A stretch of 64,000 nt of DNA from Nostoc sp. MS1 (GTDB taxonomy: Bacteria > Cyanobacteriota > Cyanobacteriia > Cyanobacteriales > Nostocaceae). Made by a program: the position numbers and the translations under genes. How positions within the stretch are numbered: the stretch's first letter is position 1; every line of letters begins with the position of its first letter. This document shows positions 43,952 to 56,360 of the stretch, piece by piece. The stretch is taken from NCBI RefSeq assembly GCF_019976755.1, contig NZ_AP023441.1, positions 2,849,501 through 2,913,500 of the forward strand, in the 5' to 3' direction. The notes under the pieces were generated by a model that was given only the letters and a program-made list of their open reading frames with translations, did no database searches and was not told the DNA's origin.

Positions 43952-46570
43952 TCACATAATATTTAACGGGTCTACATCTATTGTTAAAGTGACATTATCA
44001 GCACACAGTAAGCGTACTTCGTCCCAGTCAGGTAAATATGGCAAAGCGTCAGGGGCAAATTTTAACAATATCTGCCAGCGATAACGGTTTGCTACCCTCA
44101 TGACACTGGCTGGTGCTGGGCCTAAAATTTCAAAGCCTGGGTTGTCGCTTAAGACTGTGGCGATCGCACTAGCTGTATTTTGTACTTGAATAGGATCAAG
44201 GCTACTCAATCGCAATAAAATTAACCTGCCATAAGGTGGGTAATTCAGAACTTGCCGTTGTTCTAATTCAGCCTGCACAAAAGATTGATAGTCATGATAC
44301 CTGACTGCCTCAATTACCGGATGTTCTGGGGTATAGGTTTGCATAATTACCCTGCCGGGATCATCACCTCTACCAGCCCTACCTGCTACTTGAGTTAAGG
44401 TTTGAAACGCCCTTTCACTGGCGCGATAATCTGATAAGTTTAACAGTCCATCGGCAGCCACTACACCTACCAGTGTCACCTGTGGTAAGTCCAAGCCTTT
44501 AGTCAGCATTTGTGTACCCACTAATAAATTCGCTTCCCCATTGGCAAACCGAGTTAGTAGGGTACGGTGTGCGCCTTTGTTACGAGTGGTATCACTGTCA
44601 AAACGGATGTATTTCAATTCTGGAAACTGTCGGCTTAACTCTTGGGCAACACGTTGAGTTCCGCTACCGAAGAATTTCAGGTAAGGGGAACTACATTCCG
44701 GGCAGTGTTTAGGATGTACAGCTACATAATTACAGTAATGACAGCGTAATAATTGCGGTGCGCCTTCTTCTGTCTGGTGATACGCTAGGGACACATCACA
44801 GTGGGGACACTCCACGACATAGCCACAACTACGGCAAGAGACAAAGGTACTATGTCCGCGACGATGGATAAATAAAATTCCCTGTTGTCCTGTCTGTTGC
44901 AGTTGTTCTAAAGCGTCTTGTAACGACCGACTAAATATAGACCGATTTCCCTCCTGCAACTCTTGCCGCATATCTACAATTTCCACTGGCGGTAGAGGGC
45001 GGGAGTTGATGCGTTCGGGGAGGGGGGAGTAGTGGGTGGGGAGTGGTGGTTCGGCTACGCTCACCAACCGGGAGTGGGGAGTGGGGAGTGGGGGAGATGA
45101 GGAAGTGGGGGGAGTAGGGGGGGATGAGGGGGATGAGGAAGTTGTTAATTTTGAATTTTGAATTTTGAATTTTGAATTTTGACTCACACTCACCCACGTT
45201 TCTAACGATGGTGTGGCGGAACCTAAAATTAAGGGACAGTTTTCTAGTTCTGCACGCCATTGGGCGACGGTGCGGGCGTTGTAGGTGGGGATGGGGGAGT
45301 CTTGTTTGAAACTGCTGTCGTGTTCTTCGTCGAGGATGATTAAGCCGAGGTTGGGTAGGGGGGCAAAAATGGCGCTGCGTGTGCCGATGACAATTTGGGG
45401 ATCGCCTGTCAGCATTTGTCTCCAGGTGTCGTAGCGTTCGCCGTCGGAGAGGGCGCTGTGATAGACGTTGATTTTATTGTTACCAAAACGGGCGCGGAAA
45501 CGGTCGGTGAGTTGAGGCGTAAGACCAATTTCTGGGACTAAAACTAGGGCTGATTTTCCTTGTGCTAGTAGTGGAGCGATCGCTTGTAAATATACTTCTG
45601 TTTTGCCGGAACCTGTCACTCCATGTAACAATACTTGAGCAAATCCGTCTAGCTTTTGTATAGTTGCTAAGGCATTACTTTGGGCAATATTTAATGATTT
45701 TGGTGTATCTAAATCTAATACTTGTGCTTGTTCTTTTCGTAATATTTCCCGTTCTTCAATAGCAATGTAGCCTTTTTGTTCCATCGCCTTTAGGGTAGAG
45801 GAACTGGTACTACAAATTTGTAACAATTCACTGTGCCATAACTCACCACCACTTCTACGCAATACATCTAAAATTTCTCTTTGCCTGGTGGTTAAATCAC
45901 TATCAATTGTGTTAATTAAGATCACTGCTTTTTGCAGTTTTGGTCGAGTTGTTCGGGGTGGTTCTATGTAACTTTCTACTAAACCAATACGTAATAATTC
46001 CCGCACTCCCCTATAAGTTGATTTAACTTTTTGCTGTAAATAAGCGAAGCTATAATCTCCTGCGCTTTGGGCTTGTAATAGCTTGAGAATTTGCTGTGCT
46101 GGAGGACTTAAAAACGAAATTGAAGATTGCTCATTTTGTCTTTTTATCAAGCGGACTCTGCGTTGGGATCGCCCTAATAATCCCGGTGGTAAGGCTACCC
46201 TTATTACCTGAATCAATGGCGTATAGTAATACGCTGCTACGCGATTTAATAATTCCCAATAAGCACTAGCAAAAAACCCAGAAGTTACTACATCCTCTAC
46301 TTCACGGATTTTTTCTGGCGCTATGTCAACATTGGGTTGTGTGGATAATCGAATTGCGATCGCGCCTAATTGCTGAGGGCCAAAAGGTACACTTAATATA
46401 TCTCCTGGTTTGATTTCTAACTGATTTGGTATCCGGTATGTGAATAATCCTGAATTACCAGGACAGTCAACTAATACTTCAACATACTGATTTGCATTGC
46501 TTGCCGCTCGGTATAAGTTCTGATTTTCGCTAACTAATAAACCTAGTGAATTGTTGTCATTAATATACAT
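43952..46570 (-). CDS. priA: Primosomal protein N' (PriA helicase)
   Basis: Replication-restart helicase. Domain order: N-terminal 3'-DNA-binding domain, winged helix, helicase lobe with Walker A GVTGSGKTEVYLQ and LIILDEEHDSSFK, the zinc-binding region CRSCGYVVECPHCDVS ... CHYCNYVAVHPKHCPECSS, then lobe 2 with QVAGRAGRG. Between the GSATPSLETW motif and LPERINSRPLPP the protein carries about 60 extra Ser/Pro-rich residues. They are encoded by TTTTGAA and GGGAGTGGGG tandem repeats plus a GGTTCGGCTACGCTC block, in frame and without stop codons. Confidence 0.95.
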   Translation of the reverse strand: MYINDNNSLGLLVSENQNLYRAASNANQYVEVLVDCPGNSGLFTYRIPNQLEIKPGDILSVPFGPQQLGAIAIRLSTQPNVDIAPEKIREVEDVVTSGFFASAYWELLNRVAAYYYTPLIQVIRVALPPGLLGRSQRRVRLIKRQNEQSSISFLSPPAQQILKLLQAQSAGDYSFAYLQQKVKSTYRGVRELLRIGLVESYIEPPRTTRPKLQKAVILINTIDSDLTTRQREILDVLRRSGGELWHSELLQICSTSSSTLKAMEQKGYIAIEEREILRKEQAQVLDLDTPKSLNIAQSNALATIQKLDGFAQVLLHGVTGSGKTEVYLQAIAPLLAQGKSALVLVPEIGLTPQLTDRFRARFGNNKINVYHSALSDGERYDTWRQMLTGDPQIVIGTRSAIFAPLPNLGLIILDEEHDSSFKQDSPIPTYNARTVAQWRAELENCPLILGSATPSLETWVSVSQNSKFKIQNSKLTTSSSPSSPPTPPTSSSPPLPTPHSRLVSVAEPPLPTHYSPLPERINSRPLPPVEIVDMRQELQEGNRSIFSRSLQDALEQLQQTGQQGILFIHRRGHSTFVSCRSCGYVVECPHCDVSLAYHQTEEGAPQLLRCHYCNYVAVHPKHCPECSSPYLKFFGSGTQRVAQELSRQFPELKYIRFDSDTTRNKGAHRTLLTRFANGEANLLVGTQMLTKGLDLPQVTLVGVVAADGLLNLSDYRASERAFQTLTQVAGRAGRGDDPGRVIMQTYTPEHPVIEAVRYHDYQSFVQAELEQRQVLNYPPYGRLILLRLSSLDPIQVQNTASAIATVLSDNPGFEILGPAPASVMRVANRYRWQILLKFAPDALPYLPDWDEVRLLCADNVTLTIDVDPLNIM
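45000..45190. repeat. Compound short tandem repeats inside priA
   Basis: From left to right: GGGGAGTAGTGGGTGGGGAGT, a GGTTCGGCTACGCTC block, further GGGAGTGGGGAGT, GATGAGG units, then five AATTTTG units (45147-45181). All lie within the priA reading frame and encode its Ser/Pro-rich insertion. Confidence 0.8.
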
Positions 46571-47368
46571 AATTGTTTAATTCTAAAGATAAATCTTCTT
46601 ATTTCCTTAGACCAAGCCACTTAACTTTACTGAGCTTGTCAGATTATGGTTTTTCTTTCCTTAGATGTAAATTGTAAATCCTACTACTTTTATTACTTAT
46701 AATACTTGATAAGTTTCCTCTTATGTAATCTACTAGACAAATTTAACCAAAGCATACGTGCAATAAATATTTGAAGACAACTATAAAAAATCAAACTATG
46801 TCCTGGGAAATTGATGAAATAGTTTATCTAAGTACTAAATAGGGAATAGCCTTTTTTCCGCCCATTGATAGATATTCATTCCTTTGTCTCTATGAGATGC
46901 TTTTATACAAATAATTTCTTGGAAATAATAAATTGCCAAATTATTAGCATTCGGGAAAATTACTCAAGCTAATAACAAATCAAGACCAACAAATATTATG
47001 TGATTCCTCTCATATCTCTCTACAGGTAAAGCTAAAAAACTTTATAAAAGTTTATAATTTTTAAAGATAATAAGGAGAATAACTTATATTTCTTTCTATT
47101 TGTTAAATAAAAAAGAGATTGAGGGGGTTTGACAGATTAAAGGATTAATAAAAAAATAAGCAATATATTTGTAGGAAACTGAGAAAATAAAATTTGGGTG
47201 CGAAATTAATATCCCAAGAAATTGAACATAGCAGCTACACACCGACAGCTAGCAATTAATGGAAATTTCTAAAAATTAAATTACGAACACTGGATGCTGT
47301 CAACAAAAAGACACAGCTTAAGTTAGGGAAACTACCAATTCTCAGTAGTTAATATATTTCATTAAATT
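46571..47368. other. AT-rich intergenic region before the sigma factor gene
   Basis: About 800 bp between divergent priA and the sigma factor gene. I see no coding region, tRNA or clear terminator. The length suggests a long leader and several promoters for the sigma factor, but no specific site could be assigned. Confidence 0.4.
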
Positions 47369-48544
47369 ATGTACCAGACAAAGCATGAATCCCTCAAGGA
47401 AACTATGAATATTGCTGAATTGGGAACAATGGAGATACTAGGGAATGCTGTTGAACATGATGAGCATTCACTTGATAGCCTTGATAATTTAGAACTAATC
47501 ATAGAAGAAACCCCAATAATAGAAAATCTGGAAACAGACGAACGTGATGGGGACGAAATGGCAGCCGCCCGGCCTTCTGGGTATAATAAAACCGAGCATG
47601 ATGATGCAGTAGGCGCGTTTTTCAAAGAAATGGCACGCTATCCACTGCTAAAACCTGAAGAAGAAGTGGAATTGGCCAGAAGAGTTAGATTTTTAGAAGA
47701 ATTTAGAGATTTACAAGCTGCTTTAGAAACACAATTAGGACAGCATCCGACAAAAGCTCAGGTAGCTGCTCAGTTAGATATAACAGAAAAACAATTAGAA
47801 AATCGCTTGTATCAAGGTCGAGTAGCGAAAAGAAAAATGATTCGCTCGAACTTGAGATTGGTAGTATCAATTGCTAAACGATATCTTAATCGCGGAGTAC
47901 CTTTTCTAGATTTAATTCAAGAAGGAGCGATGGGATTAAATCGAGCTACAGAAAAGTTTGATCCCGATAAAGGATACAAGTTTTCTACCTATGCTTACTG
48001 GTGGATTAGACAAGCAATTACAAGAGCGATCGCAAATGATGCCAGAACAATCCGCCTACCAATTCACATTGTAGAAAAACTCAACAAACTTAAAAAAGCT
48101 CAAAGGGAACTCAAACAAAAATTCAGCCGCAACCCTACCGAAGCGGAAATGGCAGAATGGTTGGAAATCACCGTCCAACAATTACGCCAATTGCAACAAT
48201 TAAGGCGACAAGCATTATCTTTAAATCACCGAGTCGGTAAAGAAGAAGATACCGAACTGATGGATTTATTAGAAGATGAAGACAACCTATCTCCAGAAGC
48301 AAAAATGAACGAAAACATGATGCGTCAGGAGATTTGGGAAGTTTTAGGTGATGTGCTTACCCCTAGAGAAAAAGACGTAATTTCCTTACGTTATGGTTTG
48401 ACAACCAGCGAACCCTGCACCTTAGAAGAAGTCGGCAACATGTTCAACCTATCCCGCGAACGAGTCCGGCAAATTCAAAGCAAAGCCATGCGCAAGCTCC
48501 GCCGTCCTCACATAGCTAAACGGCTTAAGGGTTGGTTGATTTGA
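47369..48544 (+). CDS. sigE: Group 2 RNA polymerase sigma factor (probably SigE)
   Basis: Sigma-70 family protein with regions 1.2 (DAVGAFFKEMARYPLL), 2 (NLRLVVSIAKRYLNRGVPFLDLIQEGAMGLNRATEKFDPDKGYKFSTYAYWWIRQ begins it), 3 and 4 (LTPREKDVISLRYGL and the helix-turn-helix LSRERVRQIQSKAMRKLR). It lacks the long acidic 1.1 region of some principal sigmas. An ATG at 47405 with AAGGA before it is an alternative start. The symbol rests on gene order from memory (priA, this gene, acetyltransferase, cytochrome c6, as around alr4249 in Nostoc 7120) and is less certain than the family. Confidence 0.8.
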   Translation: MYQTKHESLKETMNIAELGTMEILGNAVEHDEHSLDSLDNLELIIEETPIIENLETDERDGDEMAAARPSGYNKTEHDDAVGAFFKEMARYPLLKPEEEVELARRVRFLEEFRDLQAALETQLGQHPTKAQVAAQLDITEKQLENRLYQGRVAKRKMIRSNLRLVVSIAKRYLNRGVPFLDLIQEGAMGLNRATEKFDPDKGYKFSTYAYWWIRQAITRAIANDARTIRLPIHIVEKLNKLKKAQRELKQKFSRNPTEAEMAEWLEITVQQLRQLQQLRRQALSLNHRVGKEEDTELMDLLEDEDNLSPEAKMNENMMRQEIWEVLGDVLTPREKDVISLRYGLTTSEPCTLEEVGNMFNLSRERVRQIQSKAMRKLRRPHIAKRLKGWLI

Positions 48545-48669
48545 GGAACAATTGACAATGGACAATTGACAATGGACAGTGAACAATAGACAGTGGACAG
48601 TGAAAATAATCTGTCAACTGTCAACCCTGCGGCTACGCTCAGGGTAAGCTGTTAACTGACCAATGACTA

Positions 48670-49155
48670 ATGAATAACAATTTGACTGTGCGTTTTGCTG
48701 AACCTGCTGATAGCGAAACACTGTTTGGCTTGATTAAAGAATTGGCAGAATACGAAAAGTTAACTCATGCTGTAACTGGTAACGCTTTGGCACTGCAAGA
48801 GCATCTTTTTGGTTCGCAAAAATACGTGGAAGCAATTTTAGCGGAATCCGCAGGCCAAGCTGTAGGTTTTGCCTTATTTTTTCCTAACTACTCTACCTTT
48901 CTCACCAAGCCAGGGATTTATCTGGAAGATTTGTTTGTCCTACCAGAGTATCGTCGGCAAGGCATCGGTAAAGCCCTTCTGACTAAACTAGCCCAAATTG
49001 CAGTCGAACGCGGTTGCGGCAGATTAGAGTGGAGTGTTCTCGACTGGAATGAATCAGCCCAAGCATTTTATCGCCGCATGGGAGCATCAATATTAGATGA
49101 TTGGCGAATTTGCCGGGTTACAGAAGAAGCAATAAGTAAATTAGCTGCTAGTTGA
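48670..49155 (+). CDS. GNAT-family N-acetyltransferase
   Basis: GCN5-related acetyltransferase of 161 residues. The acetyl-CoA-binding motif A is LEDLFVLPEYRRQGIGKALLTKLAQIA, and the downstream motif B region is LEWSVLDWNESAQAFYRRMGA. The substrate amine is unknown; the sequence resembles the diamine acetyltransferase-like subgroup. The 125-bp gap after the sigma factor gene is made of AATTGACAATGGACA-type repeats. Confidence 0.88.
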   Translation: MNNNLTVRFAEPADSETLFGLIKELAEYEKLTHAVTGNALALQEHLFGSQKYVEAILAESAGQAVGFALFFPNYSTFLTKPGIYLEDLFVLPEYRRQGIGKALLTKLAQIAVERGCGRLEWSVLDWNESAQAFYRRMGASILDDWRICRVTEEAISKLAAS

Positions 49156-49345
49156 CAGTTGACAGTTGACAGGAGTTAATAATTTTTTCCCCCACTCCCT
49201 CATCTCCCTCATCTCTTTCATCTCCCCCCACTCCGCTCTCTCTTAAACTTTGACAACCTGTCTTTTGACGCAAGTAATGGCTCAGTTGACAATTATTGAA
49301 GAAGATATTGGCTCAATCAAGCCTTACTTGCAGAGAGAACACGAA

Positions 49346-49681
49346 ATGAAAAAGATTTTTTCCTTAGTACTGTTAGGCATAGCACTCTTCACTTTTGCCT
49401 TCAGTAAACCAGCATTGGCGGCAGACAGTACCAATGGAGCCAAAATATTTAGTGCTAATTGTGCTTCTTGTCATGCTGGCGGCAAGAATTTAGTTCAAGC
49501 CAATAAGAATCTGAAGAAAGACGCTTTGGAGCAGTTTGGTATGTACTCAGCAGAAGCTATTATTGCTCAAGTCACCAATGGTAAAAACGCCATGCCTGCT
49601 TTTAACGGTCGCTTAAAACCAGAACAAATTGAAGATATAGCTGCTTATGTACTAGAGCAAGCAGACAAGGATTGGAAGTAA
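49346..49681 (+). CDS. petJ: Cytochrome c6 precursor
   Basis: Soluble lumenal heme protein that carries electrons from cytochrome b6f to photosystem I (and to terminal oxidase). The ATG at 49346 opens a 25-residue signal peptide ending ALA; the mature part is 86 residues, the usual size. The heme attachment motif is CASCH, and the axial Met is in NAMPAFNGRL. An in-frame ATG at 49250 would put 32 unrelated residues before the signal peptide and is unlikely to be used. Confidence 0.95.
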   Translation: MKKIFSLVLLGIALFTFAFSKPALAADSTNGAKIFSANCASCHAGGKNLVQANKNLKKDALEQFGMYSAEAIIAQVTNGKNAMPAFNGRLKPEQIEDIAAYVLEQADKDWK

Positions 49682-49780
49682 TCACTAAGGGGAGTGGGGA
49701 GTGGGGGAAGTAGGGGAAGATGGGGAACAATACTAACAATTCTTCCTCATATTTCTCATCTCTCCATCTCCTCTGCTTTC

Positions 49781-50617
49781 TTAAGAACTACGCGGAATCC
49801 TTTCGATTTCTGCGTAGCCACTAAATATCAATTTGTCTCCTTCAGTATCTAAACGATTCAGGCGCATTTTCACGCCGTCAAGGTCAAAACGGTCTAAATC
49901 GACCATATTATCTAAAATTTCTGCCAGTACTAGGCTTAAGGTTTTTGATATTTCTTTTTGCGATTCGGAAACTGAATCAAGATCAACTATAGGATTTTTA
50001 AAAGAAATGCGGCGACGCTTTTCTACAGCCACTGTTAGAGTCATCGTTATAGGTATGAGTTCTCCATCACCTAAATCTGCCTGGGCATTAATTTTTAGGC
50101 TATTTTGGGGCAGAAGTTGTACTTGAACCTCCGTAAAAGAGACTGGTTTCCCATCCGATAACTCAGTTAAGGCGGGTACAGCTAAGTTAACTAGACGCTT
50201 CTGCACTAGTTCAGCTTTAAATGCTTTGTTGAGTCCAGTTTCAGATAATATAACTTGAGCGATCGCCTGAGTAGGTTGTTTGAGATTTAACTTACCGCTC
50301 AAAACAGCACCAAAGTCAATAGATACCGCATCAGTCTCAAAAGACATTTCCTCTACGGCAAAATCTCTGCGAATAACTAAGCCTCGTCCGCTCATTTTGA
50401 AGCTGTCAATACTACCTTGCAACAGCTTGCTGGAGGGAAAGCAACGCACAAAGACTTCTACTGACTCGCTTTGAGTAAACAAGTGGCGAATCGTTTGGCT
50501 GGCAACTGTATTGAGCATTCTTTCGCCCCAATCAGTGCCTTTAGGATCTTGGAAACCAGTAAGTCCGCCGAACATTTGGTTGTGGGTCTCTAGAAGTTCT
50601 TTGTATTTTTGTAACAA
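49781..50617 (-). CDS. DUF2993 (LmeA-like) protein
   Basis: Cyanobacterial protein of the DUF2993 family. Recognisable segments are MLNTVASQTIRHLFTQSESVEVFVRCFPSSKLLQGSIDSF and a repeated beta-rich body with the GKLNLKQPTQA and SGYAEIERIP ends. In other bacteria related domains act on envelope lipids; the function here is unknown. The TTG at 50617 gives 278 residues; the ATG at 50575 (MFGGLTGFQDPKG) is a plausible alternative start. Confidence 0.8.
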   Translation of the reverse strand: MLQKYKELLETHNQMFGGLTGFQDPKGTDWGERMLNTVASQTIRHLFTQSESVEVFVRCFPSSKLLQGSIDSFKMSGRGLVIRRDFAVEEMSFETDAVSIDFGAVLSGKLNLKQPTQAIAQVILSETGLNKAFKAELVQKRLVNLAVPALTELSDGKPVSFTEVQVQLLPQNSLKINAQADLGDGELIPITMTLTVAVEKRRRISFKNPIVDLDSVSESQKEISKTLSLVLAEILDNMVDLDRFDLDGVKMRLNRLDTEGDKLIFSGYAEIERIPRSS

Positions 50618-50789
50618 AATGTGAAGATTTCAGCAACCCCTGAGTGATTGAATGTGCTGATATGCAGGGTCGAGTTTTCTAATAAATCAAGATAAAAGCT
50701 ACAAAACGCTACTTCTTAGCGTTCTGTATAGGAATTTTTTACTGAATTTTGAGTAGGGAATAAGAAATTTTTAAATTCCCTTCTCCTTG

Positions 50790-51284
50790 TTACTTACAAC
50801 CCAGAGACTCGCGGGTATCAACCCCAGTTTTGGAATTAACTCCACTAGCTTTGGTGCAGAGCTTTTTTACCTGTACTCCGTCCAAAACCGCATTAGTAAA
50901 ATCCGCCCCAGTAACATCTACATTATCAAAAATAGAGCGCAGCATCATGGCATCGGTAAAAATAGCATCAGTTAAATCAGCATTTTTAAATTTTGCCAGA
51001 TAGGCTATGCCATTACTAAAGTCTACACCATGTAAATTTACTCCCTCCAATACAGTACCGTTAAATACGCCACCGCGTAAATCAGCATTGCTGAAGTTGG
51101 CATTTTCTAAATCCAGATTAGTAAATTCCGTACCAACTAAGCTTTGACCTGCAAAATCCTTCACCTGCACCTCATCACCAGCAGAACGGGTGATACTAGA
51201 AGAACTTGCAGCTTGCGCCGACGCAGGAAACAGAAATAAAACCATAGCCAAAACTAGGCTTGTTACTACTCGCCAATAATTCAT
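50790..51284 (-). CDS. Exported (thylakoid lumen-type) pentapeptide repeat protein
   Basis: A signal peptide (SLVLAMVLFLFPASAQA) precedes a run of A(D/N)LxX pentapeptide repeats (for example LENANFSNADLRGGVFNGTVLEG and GADFTNAVLDGV) forming a right-handed beta-helix. The C-terminal tail has two Cys (KLCTKASG, ESLGCK) that could form a disulfide, as in lumenal pentapeptide proteins. Molecular role unknown. Confidence 0.85.
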   Translation of the reverse strand: MNYWRVVTSLVLAMVLFLFPASAQAASSSSITRSAGDEVQVKDFAGQSLVGTEFTNLDLENANFSNADLRGGVFNGTVLEGVNLHGVDFSNGIAYLAKFKNADLTDAIFTDAMMLRSIFDNVDVTGADFTNAVLDGVQVKKLCTKASGVNSKTGVDTRESLGCK

Positions 51285-51458
51285 AACGCTTTCTTAATAA
51301 ATCTCAACATTACTCCATTATTAAACATCACTTTGAGTAATGAGTAGTAATTGCAGAGGAAGAAATAAATTATATTTTTCTTCACGATTCCCTATTACCG
51401 ACTCCCTACTCCTTATAAGATTAGATGTTGGAGTGCGATCGCATAAGCAAAACTATCT

Positions 51459-52589
51459 GTGGCTAATCAACAAGACACTGCCGAAATCTTAGGGAGAACC
51501 CCTCTGTATCAACTGGGTGTAGAACTCAAAGCCCGCTTAACCAGCTTTGGCGGTTGGGAAATGCCAGTACAATTTAGTGGTATTACTCGTGAACACGAAG
51601 CTGTGAGAACTGCGGCTGGCATGTTTGACATTTCTCACATGGGCAAATTTACCCTCCAAGGTAAAAACGTAATTTCTCAACTCCAGGGTTTAGTACCCTC
51701 AGACTTAAGTCGGTTACAACCAGGGCAAGCCCAATACACTGTGTTGTTAAATCCTCAAGGTGGAATCATTGACGATATTATCGTCTACTACCAAGGCGAA
51801 GACAGCAACGGTACACAACAGGCGTTTATCATCGTCAATGCAGCCACCACCAATAAAGACAAAGCATGGATATTGCAACACCTAGATCAAAATCAAGTGC
51901 AATTCCAAGACCTTTCACCAACCAAAGTTTTAATTGCCCTCCAAGGGCCAAAAGCTATCAATTATCTCCAACCCTTTGTCAAAGTAGACTTACAACCAAT
52001 CCCAGCCTTTGGACATTTAGAGACAACAATACTAGACAAACCCGCCTTTATTGCTCGTACAGGTTACACCGGGGAAGATGGCTTTGAAGTTTTAGTAGAC
52101 CCAGAAGTAGGGGTAGATTTATGGCGTAGTTTGTATAATGCTGGTGTCATTCCCTGCGGACTGGGTGCAAGAGATACCCTCCGGCTAGAAGCAGCAATGG
52201 CACTTTACGGACAAGACATCGATGATACAACTACACCTCTAGAAGCAGGCTTAGGGTGGCTAGTTCATTTAGATACCAAAGGTGATTTTATTGGTAGGTC
52301 AGTTTTAGAACAACAAAAAGCCACAGGAGTACAGCGCCGACTCATAGGTTTGCAAACCCAAGGTAGAAACATTGCCCGTCACGGCTACCAAGTTTTGTCA
52401 CAAGGTAAAGTAGTAGGCGAAGTTACAAGCGGTACTCTATCCCCCACATTGGGTTATCCTGTTGCTTTAGCCTACGTTCCCGCTAAACTAGCAAAAGTCG
52501 GTCAACAGCTAGAAGTAGAAATACGTGGTAAAGCATACCCAGCAGTTGTAGTTAAACGTCCCTTTTATCGTTCAAGTAATAAGGGATAA
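51459..52589 (+). CDS. gcvT: Glycine cleavage system T protein (aminomethyltransferase)
   Basis: Transfers the aminomethyl carbon from the lipoyl arm of GcvH to tetrahydrofolate and releases ammonia. Landmarks are FGGWEMPVQFSGITREHEAVR, GMFDISHMGKF, the folate-site Asp region LVPSDLSRLQPGQAQYTVLL, ARTGYTGEDGFEV and GLGARDTLRLEAAMALYGQD. It starts at a GTG (VANQQDTAEILGRTPLYQ). Followed by gcvH and gcvP, the core of photorespiratory glycine decarboxylase. Confidence 0.96.
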   Translation: MANQQDTAEILGRTPLYQLGVELKARLTSFGGWEMPVQFSGITREHEAVRTAAGMFDISHMGKFTLQGKNVISQLQGLVPSDLSRLQPGQAQYTVLLNPQGGIIDDIIVYYQGEDSNGTQQAFIIVNAATTNKDKAWILQHLDQNQVQFQDLSPTKVLIALQGPKAINYLQPFVKVDLQPIPAFGHLETTILDKPAFIARTGYTGEDGFEVLVDPEVGVDLWRSLYNAGVIPCGLGARDTLRLEAAMALYGQDIDDTTTPLEAGLGWLVHLDTKGDFIGRSVLEQQKATGVQRRLIGLQTQGRNIARHGYQVLSQGKVVGEVTSGTLSPTLGYPVALAYVPAKLAKVGQQLEVEIRGKAYPAVVVKRPFYRSSNKG

Positions 52590-52595
52590 AAACGG

Positions 52596-52656
52596 TTGAC
52601 TGTTGACTGTTGACTGTGGACTAATGACTAATGACTAATGACTAATGACTAACGAC
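52596..52656. repeat. Tandem heptamer repeats between gcvT and gcvH
   Basis: Three copies of TTGACTG-type units followed by five of ACTAATG (last one ACTAACG). This is the short tandemly repeated repetitive (STRR) type typical of heterocystous cyanobacteria. There are no unique spacers, so it is not a CRISPR. Confidence 0.8.
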
Positions 52657-52679
52657 TAAGTGTTTTAAGAGGAAAAGAA

Positions 52680-53072
52680 ATGTCGTCGTTTGAATACCCT
52701 CAAGATTTGCGATATTTAGATACTCATGAATATGTGAGGCTAGATGGTGAAATTGCTACTATTGGCATTACAGAATTTGCTGTAGATCAGTTAGGTGATG
52801 TAGTGTTCTTAGAATTGCCAGAAATTGGTGACTTACTGACTAAGGGAGATACTTTTGGCTCAATTGAGTCAGTCAAAGCTGTCGAAGATTTGAATGCACC
52901 AATTACAGGAACAGTAATAGAACGGAATGAGGCTTTAATTGAATCTCCTGAAGCAGTTGCAGATGATCCTTACGGTGAAGGGTGGTTCTTAAAGTTACGT
53001 GTTAATGACCCTGATGAAGTAAATGACGCTTTAACTGCGGATGAATACCGCGCTGAGGTAGAAGGCGAGTAG
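52680..53072 (+). CDS. gcvH: Glycine cleavage system H protein
   Basis: Lipoyl carrier that shuttles the aminomethyl group between GcvP and GcvT. The lipoylated Lys is residue 66 in SIESVKAVEDL. The flanking patterns HEYVRLDGEIATIGITEFA and NDPYGEGW-like DDPYGEGWFLKL are present. Length 130 is normal. AAGAGGAAAAGAA precedes the ATG. Confidence 0.97.
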   Translation: MSSFEYPQDLRYLDTHEYVRLDGEIATIGITEFAVDQLGDVVFLELPEIGDLLTKGDTFGSIESVKAVEDLNAPITGTVIERNEALIESPEAVADDPYGEGWFLKLRVNDPDEVNDALTADEYRAEVEGE

Positions 53073-53202
53073 TTGGGGAGTCAGTTAACAGTTAACTGTT
53101 AACTGTCTTGCCTTGTTTATTGAAAGTTGACAAATTACACCAATTGTCTAAACTTCAGCAACAGATACAAACCCCGAAATCCTTGTAATATCTGGTTTTC
53201 TC

Positions 53203-53235
53203 AATTTTGAATTTTGAATTTTGAATTTTGAATTT
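53203..53235. repeat. AATTTTG heptamer repeats between gcvH and gcvP
   Basis: Four and a half tandem AATTTTG units. The same unit occurs inside priA (about 45147-45181). Confidence 0.75.
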
Positions 53236-53304
53236 GGTATTACCCCCACTTTCTGTAGGTATTTGTTGCAAAATATGAAATAGTTACTTCTGGAGTTTAA
53301 TTTA

Positions 53305-56259
<2,955 letters not shown>

Positions 56260-56264
56260 GTGCT

Positions 56265-56331
56265 AATTCGTAATTCGTAATTAATAACGAGCTTTGCTAC
56301 ATCTGAGTTCCTGAATTACGAATTACGAATT
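56265..56331. repeat. Perfect 18-bp inverted repeat between gcvP and the sensor kinase gene
   Basis: AATTCGTAATTCGTAATT (56265-56282) and AATTACGAATTACGAATT (56314-56331) are exactly complementary, separated by 31 bases. The arms are heptamer repeats in opposite orientation. The position between two convergent genes would suit a bidirectional transcription block, though no T-run follows. Confidence 0.6.
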
Positions 56332-56360
56332 GGTATTACCAATTACCAAAACCCACCATC

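Noticed and set aside
46571..47368. Searched for a tRNA or structured RNA in the long gap before the sigma factor gene.
   Set aside because: No cloverleaf, T-loop GTTCGA-type motif or strong hairpin with T-run could be found by eye.
52596..52656. Regularly repeated units suggesting a CRISPR array.
   Set aside because: The heptamers are directly adjacent without unique spacers, which fits STRR repeats; no cas genes in the window.
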